Source: Arcicella lustrica (lineage in GTDB: Bacteria; Bacteroidota; Bacteroidia; Cytophagales; Spirosomataceae). Taken from it: a DNA stretch of 64,000 nucleotides. The stretch is taken from positions 124,001 through 188,000 of the forward strand of contig NZ_JAYGIM010000005.1 of assembly GCF_034930985.1 (NCBI RefSeq), given 5' to 3'. This document shows positions 26,854-36,185 of the stretch, one piece after another; the stretch's first letter is position 1; the number at the start of each line of letters is the position of its first letter. Position numbers and translations under genes: made by a program. The notes under the pieces are model-generated. The model was not told the origin of the DNA and made no database searches. It was given only the letters and a program-made list of their open reading frames with translations.

Positions 26854-27257
26854 GTTGAGCCACCCTTTCCATTCTTACAGTTGTTAAGAATTTGGGGGAC
26901 AAGTATTATGTTAATTTATTTTTGTCCCCCAAATAGTCCCCCAGAATTGATTAATGTCGAGAGGAATTGGTCATGTTGGGGAAACAAAAGAGTACGATGA
27001 AACGCCTGAAAAACTATGTTTTTCAAAGAAACTTAAGAACAAACAATGTCAGTAAAAGGGGGAAATGGCTCCTCGAGCAGGATGCTAAAACGACCAATTA
27101 CATCTTTGAGTATCTTAATTTTCTGCAATTCACTTTTCTGCTTTGGTCCCCAAATAGTCCCCGATATACTGATAAACTCAGTATAGTGAGATTAAAATAT
27201 TACATCATGTGAACATTATTTTCAATCAAAAACTAACTAACAACGATGTACAGTGTC
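26854..27257. repeat. integrase upstream region with GGGGAC motifs
   Basis: About 400 bp without a gene. GTCCCC(C)AAATAGTCCCC occurs at about 26925-26942 and 27146-27162, and an inverted single unit GGGGGAC at 26892-26898. An inverted repeat ATACTGA/TCAGTAT with 5-nt loop sits at 27166-27184. These resemble binding sites of the P4-type integrase and may mark its attachment region. Confidence 0.45.
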
Positions 27258-28361
27258 TTACTCCAAGTTTAAACGATAACGTGTGTTTTTTAATTTCCCC
27301 GTCTTATGCAGCACGCCCATATCCACCAGTTCCTGCAAATCTCTTGTCGCTGTCGCACGAGATGTGCTGGTTAAATTGATATACTTCTGTGCTGTAAGTC
27401 CCTCAGTGAAACTACCTGGCCCATCTCTCAGCATTCTGGCTAGTGCTTTACTTTGCCGCTCGTTTAAAGATCCGGTGATTCTTTCATAAAACTTAGATTT
27501 CTTGATAATAAAGTCGACAAGTTCCTGCGTATAAGTTTGGGCCTTTAAAATTGTCTCACCAAAATAAAGTAGCCATGAAGAAATCTGACTGTTTTTATTA
27601 TTCCACTCTAATGCGTTGTAATAATCCTTTTTATGCGCTTGGATTGTACGAGAAAGCGCAATTAATGTCGGTTGTCCTAAGGATTGAGCCAGCGCTTTTT
27701 CAGCAATAGCACGACCGATACGTCCATTTCCATCCTCAAATGGGTGAATGCAAACGAAATAAAGATGAGCTATTCCTGCACGTGTTAAAGCAGGTAGTGC
27801 ATTACTGCTACCTGGTGCCGTTTCATTAAACCAACTGATGAAAGCTGACATCTCTTTTGGCATCTTATCTGAAGGCGGCGCTTCGAAATGAATAATAGGC
27901 TTTTGCAACGGTCCGGATACGACTTGCATCGGTTCTGGATCAGTTCTGTACTTGCCGATTTCCTTTATCTTCGAGTTTCCTGACATTAACATGCCATGCC
28001 ATTTGAATAGTGTCTCATGCGTCAGTGTGTCTGAAAAATGTTGATATACATCTGTTATCAGTTCGGCAATGCCCTGCTCTGCTGGCGGAACGCGTGTGTT
28101 ATCAGTTGCCAAACCGAAATTCCGACGAATAGACGATTGGATACTGTCACGGCTTAGGCGTTCACCTTCAATCTCGGAGGTTCGCAATGCCTCCTCGCTT
28201 ATTAGCTCAATGGTCAAACGATTTTTATCGTCCTCGGCAATGTGTCTGATAGTACCTTGCAAGTAGCCGGAATTCTTTTGAAAATCTGCCTCAAGATTCT
28301 CCAATGCCAAAGCATCGAACTTAAAATTAGGCCAATCTTCTTGCTGCCAGTTCCATTCCAT
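27258..28361 (-). CDS. Fic domain protein with inhibitory helix and wHTH
   Basis: 367 residues. The N-terminal helical part contains RTSEIEGE, fitting the [ST]xxxE[GN] inhibitory motif of class II Fic proteins. The Fic core HPFEDGNGRIGR lies at about residue 210. The C-terminal ~80 residues are a winged helix (LTSTSRATATRDLQELVDMGVL). The enzyme would AMPylate a target, restrained by its own helix; the wHTH suggests additional DNA binding. Stand-alone gene; upstream are repeated GAGTTATA/TAACTC motifs that may be operators. Confidence 0.88.
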   Translation of the reverse strand: MEWNWQQEDWPNFKFDALALENLEADFQKNSGYLQGTIRHIAEDDKNRLTIELISEEALRTSEIEGERLSRDSIQSSIRRNFGLATDNTRVPPAEQGIAELITDVYQHFSDTLTHETLFKWHGMLMSGNSKIKEIGKYRTDPEPMQVVSGPLQKPIIHFEAPPSDKMPKEMSAFISWFNETAPGSSNALPALTRAGIAHLYFVCIHPFEDGNGRIGRAIAEKALAQSLGQPTLIALSRTIQAHKKDYYNALEWNNKNSQISSWLLYFGETILKAQTYTQELVDFIIKKSKFYERITGSLNERQSKALARMLRDGPGSFTEGLTAQKYINLTSTSRATATRDLQELVDMGVLHKTGKLKNTRYRLNLE

Positions 28362-28512
28362 GAACTATAAAATCTCCTTTTATAGCTCAAATAATAACAC
28401 AAAATGAGTTATAAAACTATTACTTTTAACTCAATTATTAGGTATCTATGAGTTATAGATAGCAAATTCTACGTAATATGCAATAATTCCAATTATTTGA
28501 CATTATGGAATT

Positions 28513-28542
28513 TATACACTATCGTGTTCACGATAGTGTATA
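28513..28542. promoter_or_regulatory. perfect 14-bp-arm palindrome between nuclease and Fic genes
   Basis: Arms TATACACTATCGTG / CACGATAGTGTATA with a 2-nt loop. Too short a loop for a terminator; better suited as an operator or recombination site. A second hairpin follows at 28552. Confidence 0.55.
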
Positions 28543-28551
28543 TGATAAAAT

Positions 28552-28585
28552 GTTCACCAAATTCTTTTCTAAGAATCTGGTGAAC
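28552..28585. terminator. hairpin downstream of the nuclease gene
   Basis: 15-bp arms (28552-28566 and 28571-28585) with one mismatch, loop TTCT. No clear T-run; terminator-like end of the SIR2-HerA-nuclease unit. Confidence 0.45.
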
Positions 28586-28619
28586 AGAAGGCAAAGTTCA
28601 AACTAATGAGGAAAACGTT

Positions 28620-29408
28620 TCATTCATCATTATCCCTATAATCAGTATTGATGTACTTATCTCGTAAAACTCTAAACTCAGAAATGGCAACCGCACCAAA
28701 TTTCTCTACCAGGTGTAAAAATTCTAAGTAGCCTGTTTCTGTTAATATATTTTCTGGAACGCGCCGTGCAATATGCTCTTGATCTTCAAGCTCCTGAGAT
28801 AGAATATTTATTACAGGTAACAGTGGAATTGGCTTATTACCTAGCATTCTTCCATAATGGGTGTAATTCATTACGATGTGACCGAGAACATCATATTTAT
28901 CTTTAAGAGAATAATATATTTCTTTATCTTCTCTAGACATCTTGTCAAACCATGCTGGTAAAATAGGTTCACTATAAGTTAATAGAGGATTCAACCTACT
29001 TGCCATTTCCTTTGAGAAATACACATCATACCATGTCTCAAAAAAGAATGTTTGAAATTCTTCCCATGTCACTAGTTCAATATTTGTTAGTTCAGAAACG
29101 TTGAAAGCCCCCTTCTGAAAGCCATTTAATGAGATGACATAGCCTACGTTAGCACCCAGATCACCAACCACTGACCTAAAGGCATGAATTACATTTTGTG
29201 GGATACGTGACTTCCAATACTTACACTCGCAAATGATAGAGTATTTTCTGCCTTTAATTGTTTCAATTGCATACACATCCAGTTCCACACTCCCTCTAAC
29301 AGTCTGAACTGTCTTCTCGGTTTCAACACTAAAACCGCATTGTGTCAAAATATCGGACACTTTATCTTGTAAATCCGACCAAGTATTTGGAATTGAGCTT
29401 GTTATCAT
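28620..29408 (-). CDS. PD-(D/E)XK restriction endonuclease-like protein
   Basis: 262 residues. The Mrr-type core is visible: SVELDVYA (Asp of the PD box) then YSIICECKYW (E-x-K, about residues 59-65), after an N-terminal helix LQDKVSDILTQCGFSVE. The remaining 150 residues are helical without recognised domains. It follows HerA by 83 bp on the same strand, and HerA ATPases often work with nucleases, so it may be the effector of a combined system or an independent module. Confidence 0.75.
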   Translation of the reverse strand: MITSSIPNTWSDLQDKVSDILTQCGFSVETEKTVQTVRGSVELDVYAIETIKGRKYSIICECKYWKSRIPQNVIHAFRSVVGDLGANVGYVISLNGFQKGAFNVSELTNIELVTWEEFQTFFFETWYDVYFSKEMASRLNPLLTYSEPILPAWFDKMSREDKEIYYSLKDKYDVLGHIVMNYTHYGRMLGNKPIPLLPVINILSQELEDQEHIARRVPENILTETGYLEFLHLVEKFGAVAISEFRVLRDKYINTDYRDNDE

Positions 29409-29491
29409 TATTTATTACTATGAATTCTTAGCATATTGCTACTAAAATGATATTTTGATTCATATCAATACGGATAGTTTTGAGATAGATC

Positions 29492-31618
29492 CTATTCTCT
29501 AGCAAGGTATTTATTTCCATTTTCCCAGGCTTCAGTAATCCCTTGATAATCAGGAAAATTGGCAGGTTTATCTGCGGTCCAGTTTTTAATAAATTCCGGA
29601 TTGTTACTGTTTGGTCTTGGATTAGCTGTATTCATTCTGGCCTGTACTGGCGTACGAACAGCATCCCCCATAATAACAACATGCTGCTGTGGTAAGATTG
29701 GTAATTGTTGTAAGATATCTTCATTAGCAGCGGATACTAGTTGCCGCACATATTTCTGGTCTTCTGGATTTTGAAGACGATGAATAATAAACGAGTTGCA
29801 TTGTGATAAAACCGTCTTAGACAGTTCTGACGGTCTTTGACTTGAAATTAGAAGAGAAATGCCATATTTTCTTCCTTCCCTAGCGATACGTTCAAATACT
29901 TTTTTAGCTATAGATTCTTTGTCTCCTCTATTTTTTTCCGGGATATAGTTTTGTGCTTCTTCAAGCACTATACAAACAGGGAATTTTCCACGCTCAACTT
30001 CAGAAAACCTAGAAACAAATTCCAAAATTAGTCTTCCAATAATACCCGTTATAGTTTCTAGTATTTCGTAAGGTAAAAGAGACATATCAACTATTGTCAC
30101 TTGACTGTTGATGTCCGGTGTAAGCTTTTCTTGTCCTGTTTTTTCAAGTTGATCTTTGTAATAAGACGAAAATGTATCTGTTTGGTCATTTTGATAAACC
30201 TTACAGAAATCTCCCAAAACAAAAGAAATAAATTTAGCCAATGCTATCGATACCACTGTACTTTGGTTAAGAAGCAATGGTTGTGAAATTCTCTCATCTG
30301 TAAGATATGACTGTAACCGCAATCTTAATGTAGAGACGAATTCTCTAAGACGATTTCCTGAACTCTCGTTTTCTTCAATTGCTTCATCGAAAAATCTTTC
30401 TAGCAGTTCCTTAAAATTAAAATAAACTGGTAAGTCGATATTACGCTCTTGCGAAATTTCTACATTTCTAAGAGAAACATTATAAAGCAACATCTGTTCT
30501 GAAATATCTTTGCTAACTGTTGCAAGAACCTTGGTGCTCACATTACCATTTACGTATTGAGCTGGTTTTGAAAGTTTTACTTTTTCACCTTGGAGTGCTT
30601 TTAAAGATGCTATGATCTGACTTTGATCAAAATCAATCTCAATAGTAGCTAATTCATCAATGAATAAATCAAGATCCGAGAAAATAAAATTTTTAATATT
30701 AAAATCATTTTTATTACAATCTGTAATAACTGAATCTAGCTTTGAAATATATGCTTGAGGAATTGTTTTGTTAGTATTAGCCGCTAATTGGCTTTTGGCT
30801 AATCCAATAGCCCGTTTTAAGATTGGTGCTTGAGTTCCAGAAGTAGGCTCAAATAGGTACTCCATGTCAGCAAAATTCATAAACCAAAATGGAACTTTTA
30901 GGCCATCTTTGTCGATATTAAAAGGATTGACTAATCCAAAATTTTTATAAGGTGCCTCATCGGTACCTTGAAATGCTGCTTTGTATTCACCATTTGTATC
31001 AAAAATAACAATGTGTGCATTTTTGATCTTGCTACCATTATAATCAAAATCAAACAAGCTCTGCAGGATAGAAGCAACAGTACATGATTTACCTGATCCA
31101 GTATTTCCAAGGATGGCAGCGTGCTTACCAAAAAATTTATCGGGATTTATTTTGATACGGTAATCAGTAAATGCTGGCGATGTACCAACCGGTAAGTAGT
31201 AATCTTCAGAAAAATCGATCTTATCTTTAGGCTTTTGGTCAAAAATGTTGTCTAAATCTTTTTTAGTAACGTAGCATACCGGATTGTCCAATATGGGATA
31301 GTTATAAACACCTTGTAAATATTTACCATCATCACGAATTGTACCTATCATAGTCGCAACTAAATATCTTGCCGACTTCGTTAGGAAAATCGCATCTTTA
31401 TCACTGCCTAACTCAGTCTCATCAATCGCCCTAACCCTGGTTACCATGGCTACAATCTTATCCGGGCCTATTGGAATTATAACGTAAGAATTAATTCTAG
31501 CTACTTCATAGATATCCTCATATCCACTCTTATAAAGACTTTTCAAATCTTCATCCAGCTTGATAGATACACGAAAACTATCAACTGCGAGTACGCGTCC
31601 AATGCTTTTCTCATCCAT
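29492..31618 (-). CDS. HerA-like ATPase (SIR2-HerA defence partner)
   Basis: 708 residues. N-terminal HAS-barrel (GRVLAVDSFRVSIKL), Walker A GNTGSGKSCTV near residue 172, Walker B VCIVLEEAQNY near residue 556, and the C-terminal IAREGRKYGISLLISSQRP, as in bacterial HerA/FtsK-type hexameric DNA translocases. Its start is 5 bp after the SIR2 stop, a fixed arrangement in the SIR2-HerA antiphage systems where HerA assembles with a SIR2 NADase. Confidence 0.88.
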   Translation of the reverse strand: MDEKSIGRVLAVDSFRVSIKLDEDLKSLYKSGYEDIYEVARINSYVIIPIGPDKIVAMVTRVRAIDETELGSDKDAIFLTKSARYLVATMIGTIRDDGKYLQGVYNYPILDNPVCYVTKKDLDNIFDQKPKDKIDFSEDYYLPVGTSPAFTDYRIKINPDKFFGKHAAILGNTGSGKSCTVASILQSLFDFDYNGSKIKNAHIVIFDTNGEYKAAFQGTDEAPYKNFGLVNPFNIDKDGLKVPFWFMNFADMEYLFEPTSGTQAPILKRAIGLAKSQLAANTNKTIPQAYISKLDSVITDCNKNDFNIKNFIFSDLDLFIDELATIEIDFDQSQIIASLKALQGEKVKLSKPAQYVNGNVSTKVLATVSKDISEQMLLYNVSLRNVEISQERNIDLPVYFNFKELLERFFDEAIEENESSGNRLREFVSTLRLRLQSYLTDERISQPLLLNQSTVVSIALAKFISFVLGDFCKVYQNDQTDTFSSYYKDQLEKTGQEKLTPDINSQVTIVDMSLLPYEILETITGIIGRLILEFVSRFSEVERGKFPVCIVLEEAQNYIPEKNRGDKESIAKKVFERIAREGRKYGISLLISSQRPSELSKTVLSQCNSFIIHRLQNPEDQKYVRQLVSAANEDILQQLPILPQQHVVIMGDAVRTPVQARMNTANPRPNSNNPEFIKNWTADKPANFPDYQGITEAWENGNKYLARE

Positions 31619-31623
31619 AGTTA

Positions 31624-33054
31624 CTAATCTTTCATATCTGAGTTAAAATATTTATTCAGCGTATCAGCAACCCTATCACAGCTATCAAAAGAATTAGAAT
31701 CAGGCATCAACGTATCAGCAAGCGTTAGAAAATCACCAAAGAAATCTCCTTGTAGAATTATAATCCGAGCATCATTCAAATTTTTGATTCTCTCAATATG
31801 GTGATTATTCTCCGTTCCATAGAAGTCAACTATTATTAATGTAAAAGTTGGGTTCGAGAGTGCCTGAAAAATGATATCGTTGAAGTGCTCATCTGCAAAT
31901 GCATAACCTACAGTTACCAGCACTGATTGTGACTGGGTTATGGTAGCGGAAAATTGTCTAAATAATTCTGAATATGGTAGATCCAGTGTATAAGATTTTT
32001 TTACTGCTGCGGGATATACAATGATCTCTCCTTTCTTTTCAAGAGACTCAATTAATGCGAGCGGCATCTCTTCAATCCCATACAGATTATTTGAATCAAT
32101 TTTATCTGAATTTACCCAAGACAAAGATCCATGGAGTTTGAAGTAGCGGACAACTTTTTCAATTCGTTGTACTTTGCCTGATGTTGTTGAACCAGGATAA
32201 AAAATATCATATTCAAACGTTTCTGGTTTAAAAAATCGCTTATGAAATCCTGAAAAACCGTCAATATAGTGTACTCCCAATCGGTCAAACGCGTATTCAA
32301 ATGCAAGATCATAATTAAGTGTAAAAATATTTGCGCGTCTTAGATTTAATGGTCTTTGAAGCAGTGATTTAAGAAATTTTTCATGAAAAATATACTTGTG
32401 CTCGTTCTGTAACAATTTTGCATGCCCGTTTTGAATAGGATACGCACTATTCATTTTATTTTTAATCAACCATTTTGGAATGTCTCTATTATTGACATCG
32501 CAAACTGAAAAAAGTCCTTTTTTTATTATCAAGATGAGTTGCTTTATATGATCTGTTCTGGCTACCGATGTATTAGCATCAAGCACATAATCTTTTGCTA
32601 ATAGATAGTTTAGTACTTTTTCGAATTCGATAGCAATTTCACCTGAAGATCCATCTCTGATAACATTACCATCAATACTAAATGACCATTTATTGTCATT
32701 AACAAATTTTGTCTCGCCTTCTCCCAATTTCGCCTTTTCAGTAGCAGTCCATTTAGCTTGCAATTCCTCTATGGTTGTCAAGAATTCAGTATAGACACCT
32801 TTGAAGTCGTCTTCATTATCTGCAACTTGGATATATTGTTCAACTTCTACTGGAAAATTGCGAATACTTACTGCTCCTAAATGGATCGAAGTACCTGATC
32901 CAAATAGAAAACTCACGTTATCTAACTCGAGGTAATTTTTAAGTAATAATTTAATTTTATCTATGGGTTTTGAATTTTCACCTGACCATTCCGGAAGTTT
33001 GTCAGTGTTACCAATAAATATTTTGTTCTTGGAGGAGTCGAATAAATCAGTCAT
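31624..33054 (-). CDS. SIR2-family protein (putative NADase)
   Basis: 476 residues from the ATG at 33054; the frame goes up to a TTG at 33111, giving 19 unlikely residues. SIR2 motifs: FLFGSGTSIHLGA near residue 55 (NAD-binding GAGxS-like), TLNYD near residue 248, YFKLHGS near residue 308 (catalytic His) and VTVGYAFADEHFND (GYS.xD-like). It carries a large insertion between the first two motifs. Paired with HerA in a 5-bp-spaced operon, it should deplete NAD+ on infection, as reported for SIR2-HerA systems. Confidence 0.85.
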   Translation of the reverse strand: MTDLFDSSKNKIFIGNTDKLPEWSGENSKPIDKIKLLLKNYLELDNVSFLFGSGTSIHLGAVSIRNFPVEVEQYIQVADNEDDFKGVYTEFLTTIEELQAKWTATEKAKLGEGETKFVNDNKWSFSIDGNVIRDGSSGEIAIEFEKVLNYLLAKDYVLDANTSVARTDHIKQLILIIKKGLFSVCDVNNRDIPKWLIKNKMNSAYPIQNGHAKLLQNEHKYIFHEKFLKSLLQRPLNLRRANIFTLNYDLAFEYAFDRLGVHYIDGFSGFHKRFFKPETFEYDIFYPGSTTSGKVQRIEKVVRYFKLHGSLSWVNSDKIDSNNLYGIEEMPLALIESLEKKGEIIVYPAAVKKSYTLDLPYSELFRQFSATITQSQSVLVTVGYAFADEHFNDIIFQALSNPTFTLIIVDFYGTENNHHIERIKNLNDARIIILQGDFFGDFLTLADTLMPDSNSFDSCDRVADTLNKYFNSDMKD

Positions 33055-33513
33055 AATTACAAATTTCTCAAATATAATATAAAAAGAATTACTTGCACTA
33101 TTCAGGCACAAGTAATTCCGATAATTACATTATAAGCTAATTTTCAAATATTTAGCTATCAGAATAACTGCATCCCAGGACCCGAACTGAGGATGAGTTT
33201 AGTACTAGATATTGTTTATATTAATGGAAAAATATGTCTATTAAACATAAATTGTACGAACCTGGCTGAACAAGATGATGGGAACGCATTTTTGTCTCTC
33301 AAATTGAAATGCTGACCATGTCTAATTGAAAAAAAAACAACGAAATCAACAACTAATTGTTGAATATTTTATTTCTAAAAATCAAATGGATAATTTAAAA
33401 ATACAGAAAGTTAGATAAATATGGAAGTTTTGGCTCCTCGATTGGGTAATTTATCTAAGTTTAGTTTAGAACATTGAGCCGTTATGTAAAAACTAAAATA
33501 CTATATCATGCCA
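33055..33513. other. gene-free stretch
   Basis: About 460 bp between the SIR2 and membrane-protein genes. A 40-codon plus-strand ORF from about 33193 (MSLVLDIVYING...) has little support. It includes the SIR2 operon promoter region but no clear consensus. Confidence 0.35.
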
Positions 33514-34002
33514 TTAGGAACTGCTATTAGTAATCAAATGTCTAGTAAACCAATTAAAATCTCTCTCGAACGAGAACTTGTTATCATAGATATCACTATA
33601 ATTAACTTTGAGTGTTATACGGGATAATTGTTTTCTCACCAAATCAATTTCTGTATCCTTTACATGATACTCAAATCCTCTTTCAAAAACGACGAAGTAC
33701 GCATTAGGCAGTACCACCCTCCTAGCTACATCATTGACTAAAACATGCATATAGGATGTTGAAGGCATATCAAGACAATCTTTAATGTAAGCGTAAGATT
33801 TTCCATTCTTGATAAAGGTGAGCTTGTCGATAATCATCGGCCCCAAACCATTATTTCGAATGTAGACATAAATTTTCTTTCCGTGATCCCCGAGGTCTAT
33901 TTGGATCAATGGCCGAACACTTTTCCTATTGTGGGTGCGTTGCAGATAAGCCTGATAAAAGGTTGCAAGAAGTGCTAACAATGAAATTGTGATAGCCCAC
34001 AT
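33514..34002 (-). CDS. hypothetical single-span membrane protein
   Basis: 162 residues with one N-terminal membrane helix (residues 2-20, WAITISLLALLATFYQAYL) and a cytoplasmic or periplasmic beta-rich domain (KIYVYIRNNGLGPMIIDKL). The pattern IRNNGLGPMII recurs in uncharacterised Bacteroidota proteins. 56 bp after the radical SAM gene on the same strand, so it may belong to that locus as immunity, export or protease partner; unproven. Confidence 0.6.
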   Translation of the reverse strand: MWAITISLLALLATFYQAYLQRTHNRKSVRPLIQIDLGDHGKKIYVYIRNNGLGPMIIDKLTFIKNGKSYAYIKDCLDMPSTSYMHVLVNDVARRVVLPNAYFVVFERGFEYHVKDTEIDLVRKQLSRITLKVNYSDIYDNKFSFERDFNWFTRHLITNSSS

Positions 34003-34058
34003 GAGTATCCACCATGTTCCAAAGCGTTAAAGGGAAATGCACGTCCGCATTTCCCAAG

Positions 34059-35390
34059 TTATACAATCCCATAATCTTGCAGTAATTTCAATCGTTCCCA
34101 TGCGTGTAGTTCATATATCAATGGGATAAACTTATGATAAATACTGCATTGTGGATCTTTGCCATCAATCCGGTATACCGGACACCCACTGGTACAAATA
34201 GACTTGTACTTACATAATCCACAATCCTTTGATTTCATCTCTTCAAGGTGATTGCCCTGCTCGATCATATCTACCAGATCCATGTCCTCATTGAAGATCG
34301 TAGTAGAGAGTTGTGACTGATCTCCGAAGTTGACGTGGCAATAGTTCAGTGTGCCGTCAACATAGATAGCACCTCCCGAAAAGCCTGAAGCACAGGTCTG
34401 AAAGCCCAACTCATTTGGCTTCAGATCGCAAAACTGATGACGGTTTGAAAAGCTCCACCCAGACTGGATTGCCTCTTTCATAATCACGTAGGATTCCGTC
34501 AGATATTTTTCCAACAGTTCTGCATTAATGTCCTGTCCCTTTACAATCGAATACCGAAACGGGACGTTCAAATCAATCAAATAGCGGGTCAGATCAGGCA
34601 ACCCTTCCAGATTGTTATTGTTTATGACAGTGCTAGTTGATACCCTGATACTGTTAGATAAAAGGTTTTTAAGATTGTTATCAATGATCTTATAGGTTCC
34701 AGCTCCAGATCTGTATTTTCTGTTAGAATCATTATAATTTTCTATGCCGTCCAGAGATACGCCGTAGCTAATATTATATTCCCGCGAGAAATCCAGAATT
34801 TCGTCTGTTAAAATGGTTAGGTTTGTAATAAATGAAAAGTCTAGTTCACATCCTAGATCTTTTACCAATGCTTTCGCAATAGGTATAAATGCTTTCCAAG
34901 ATTTGAATTGGCTCATAGGTTCTCCTCCTGCTAACCTGAATTTCACCTTAGTTATTTTTCTTTTTTTAACTGTTACAACCAACTTGTGCAGTAATTGCTT
35001 CTTTGTAGTGTCAAGCATTCCATTGGTAGTATTCAACGTCGAAATATAGCAATAACTACAAGTGAGATTACATTTATTGGTTGTATGTATCCAGAAATTG
35101 AGTGACTTTGGGCTCTGAGGCTTCTGAGGTTTACTGAAATCATTGTCAAACCGGATGATCTCTGTTTTAGAAAGGATGCCGAGGAATCTATCTAAGACAT
35201 CAGCTTGAATTGAGAGTTTATCACAAAGCTTGGAAATACTACTCTGCCCATCAATTGCCGAAAGGATATGGTATTGAGTATTATTCAGAATCCGCATTGA
35301 ATTCGGATAAGAACAATTTACTGCATAAAAATATCCAGCTTCAATTGGCCTTATCAGTAGATCTGGCGATTTGATTGGTATCAAGTTCAT
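34059..35390 (-). CDS. radical SAM/SPASM peptide-maturase-like protein
   Basis: 443 residues. N-terminal ~95 residues resemble a PqqD/RRE-type peptide-binding domain (RPIEAGYFYAVN, LNNTQYHILSAI). Radical SAM motif CNLTCSYC at about 107-114. C-terminal SPASM domain with cysteine series: CASGFSGG..YC, CGLCKYKSIC, SGCPVYR and a final CSIY. This is the anSME/RiPP-maturase layout binding one SAM cluster and two auxiliary clusters. A 62-aa ORF with a DCDC motif overlaps its 5' end, suggesting a precursor. Confidence 0.85.
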   Translation of the reverse strand: MNLIPIKSPDLLIRPIEAGYFYAVNCSYPNSMRILNNTQYHILSAIDGQSSISKLCDKLSIQADVLDRFLGILSKTEIIRFDNDFSKPQKPQSPKSLNFWIHTTNKCNLTCSYCYISTLNTTNGMLDTTKKQLLHKLVVTVKKRKITKVKFRLAGGEPMSQFKSWKAFIPIAKALVKDLGCELDFSFITNLTILTDEILDFSREYNISYGVSLDGIENYNDSNRKYRSGAGTYKIIDNNLKNLLSNSIRVSTSTVINNNNLEGLPDLTRYLIDLNVPFRYSIVKGQDINAELLEKYLTESYVIMKEAIQSGWSFSNRHQFCDLKPNELGFQTCASGFSGGAIYVDGTLNYCHVNFGDQSQLSTTIFNEDMDLVDMIEQGNHLEEMKSKDCGLCKYKSICTSGCPVYRIDGKDPQCSIYHKFIPLIYELHAWERLKLLQDYGIV

Positions 35391-35529
35391 CTTGGTCGGA
35401 AGTTAAAATATATCCTATACAATCGCAATCCGTATTACGTAATGAAAAGGTCAATTCATTAGGCCCTATCAAATTGCTTAAAAATAAAAAATCATCGAAA
35501 AGAATGTCATTTGTGCTGATAGCTGCCAT
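35341..35529 (-). CDS. candidate RiPP precursor peptide
   Basis: 62 residues: a hydrophobic-acidic leader-like part (NDILFDDFLFLSNLIG) and a tail containing TDCDCIGYILTSDQDELD. It starts immediately upstream of the radical SAM gene, overlaps it by 50 bp in another frame, and uses an ATG. Size, position and two closely spaced cysteines fit a thioether-type precursor; there is no sequence match I recognise. Confidence 0.5.
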   Translation of the reverse strand: MAAISTNDILFDDFLFLSNLIGPNELTFSLRNTDCDCIGYILTSDQDELDTNQIARSTDKAN

Positions 35530-35694
35530 ACAAAAAGTTTTTTGAGTTTCTAGTATTTCTAATTACAATGGACATGTTCAATTGAGCATCTCCTAATTAA
35601 AATTAATTACACAAATATATAAATTTTGAGAGTTTGTTATAAGATCTTATAACAAATAAATTTTTGAAAACCTCTTTTTTTACAAAAAAAAGGA
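35530..35694. promoter_or_regulatory. divergent promoter region of the radical SAM locus
   Basis: 165 bp between the peptide and XRE genes, very AT-rich. It contains TTATAAGATCTTATAA near 35637-35652, a perfect 16-bp palindrome centred on AGATCT that is a likely XRE operator. Confidence 0.5.
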
Positions 35695-35943
35695 ATGAAA
35701 GAGGAACGAGACCTGATAAGACTCCAAGAAGTTGGCCGTCACCTTAAAGACCTAAGGTTACTTGCTGGTTTAAGTCAAGATGAGCTTGCGGCAAGATGTG
35801 ACTTAACAAAAAGTAACATCAGCAACATTGAAAATGGAAAGAAAGATTATTTTTTCACTACATTTTTGGAGTATGCAAAAGCTCTAGATGTGCATCCTAA
35901 AGAACTTCTAAATAGGGAATTCGAATTTATTAATAAATATTAG
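35695..35943 (+). CDS. XRE-family HTH regulator
   Basis: 82 residues, classical Cro/C1 HTH: VGRHLKDLRLLAGLSQDELAARCDLTKSNISNIENGKK, followed by a short helical tail. Divergent from the putative RiPP operon; probably represses it and itself through the palindrome in between. Confidence 0.85.
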   Translation: MKEERDLIRLQEVGRHLKDLRLLAGLSQDELAARCDLTKSNISNIENGKKDYFFTTFLEYAKALDVHPKELLNREFEFINKY

Positions 35944-36185
35944 CTTATTGCAATAATGATGAAATCGAGGGCATGCCCATTTGATTTTGCTAAAACTGAC
36001 AATTATATTCATGACAAGTTTGATTAAAGATATAAATGAAATTCCGTTGCAGATGCCCAGCCTGTTTAATTAACATCCTACATAAGAGACCGGTTCTGAC
36101 CTTGTACCGATTGCCAACGAGCTATTTAATATAATCATCTTAAAGAGGCTCGTCCGTGAATTGTCACGGATCTCAGCAGATATAT

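Noticed and set aside
26967..27212. 81-codon plus-strand ORF upstream of the P4-type integrase
   Set aside because: Overlaps the GTCCCC repeats and the inverted repeat and lacks protein-like pattern; probably non-coding att region.
33193..33315. 40-codon plus-strand ORF as a possible toxin or peptide gene
   Set aside because: No ribosome binding site or promoter and no partner gene; evidence too thin.
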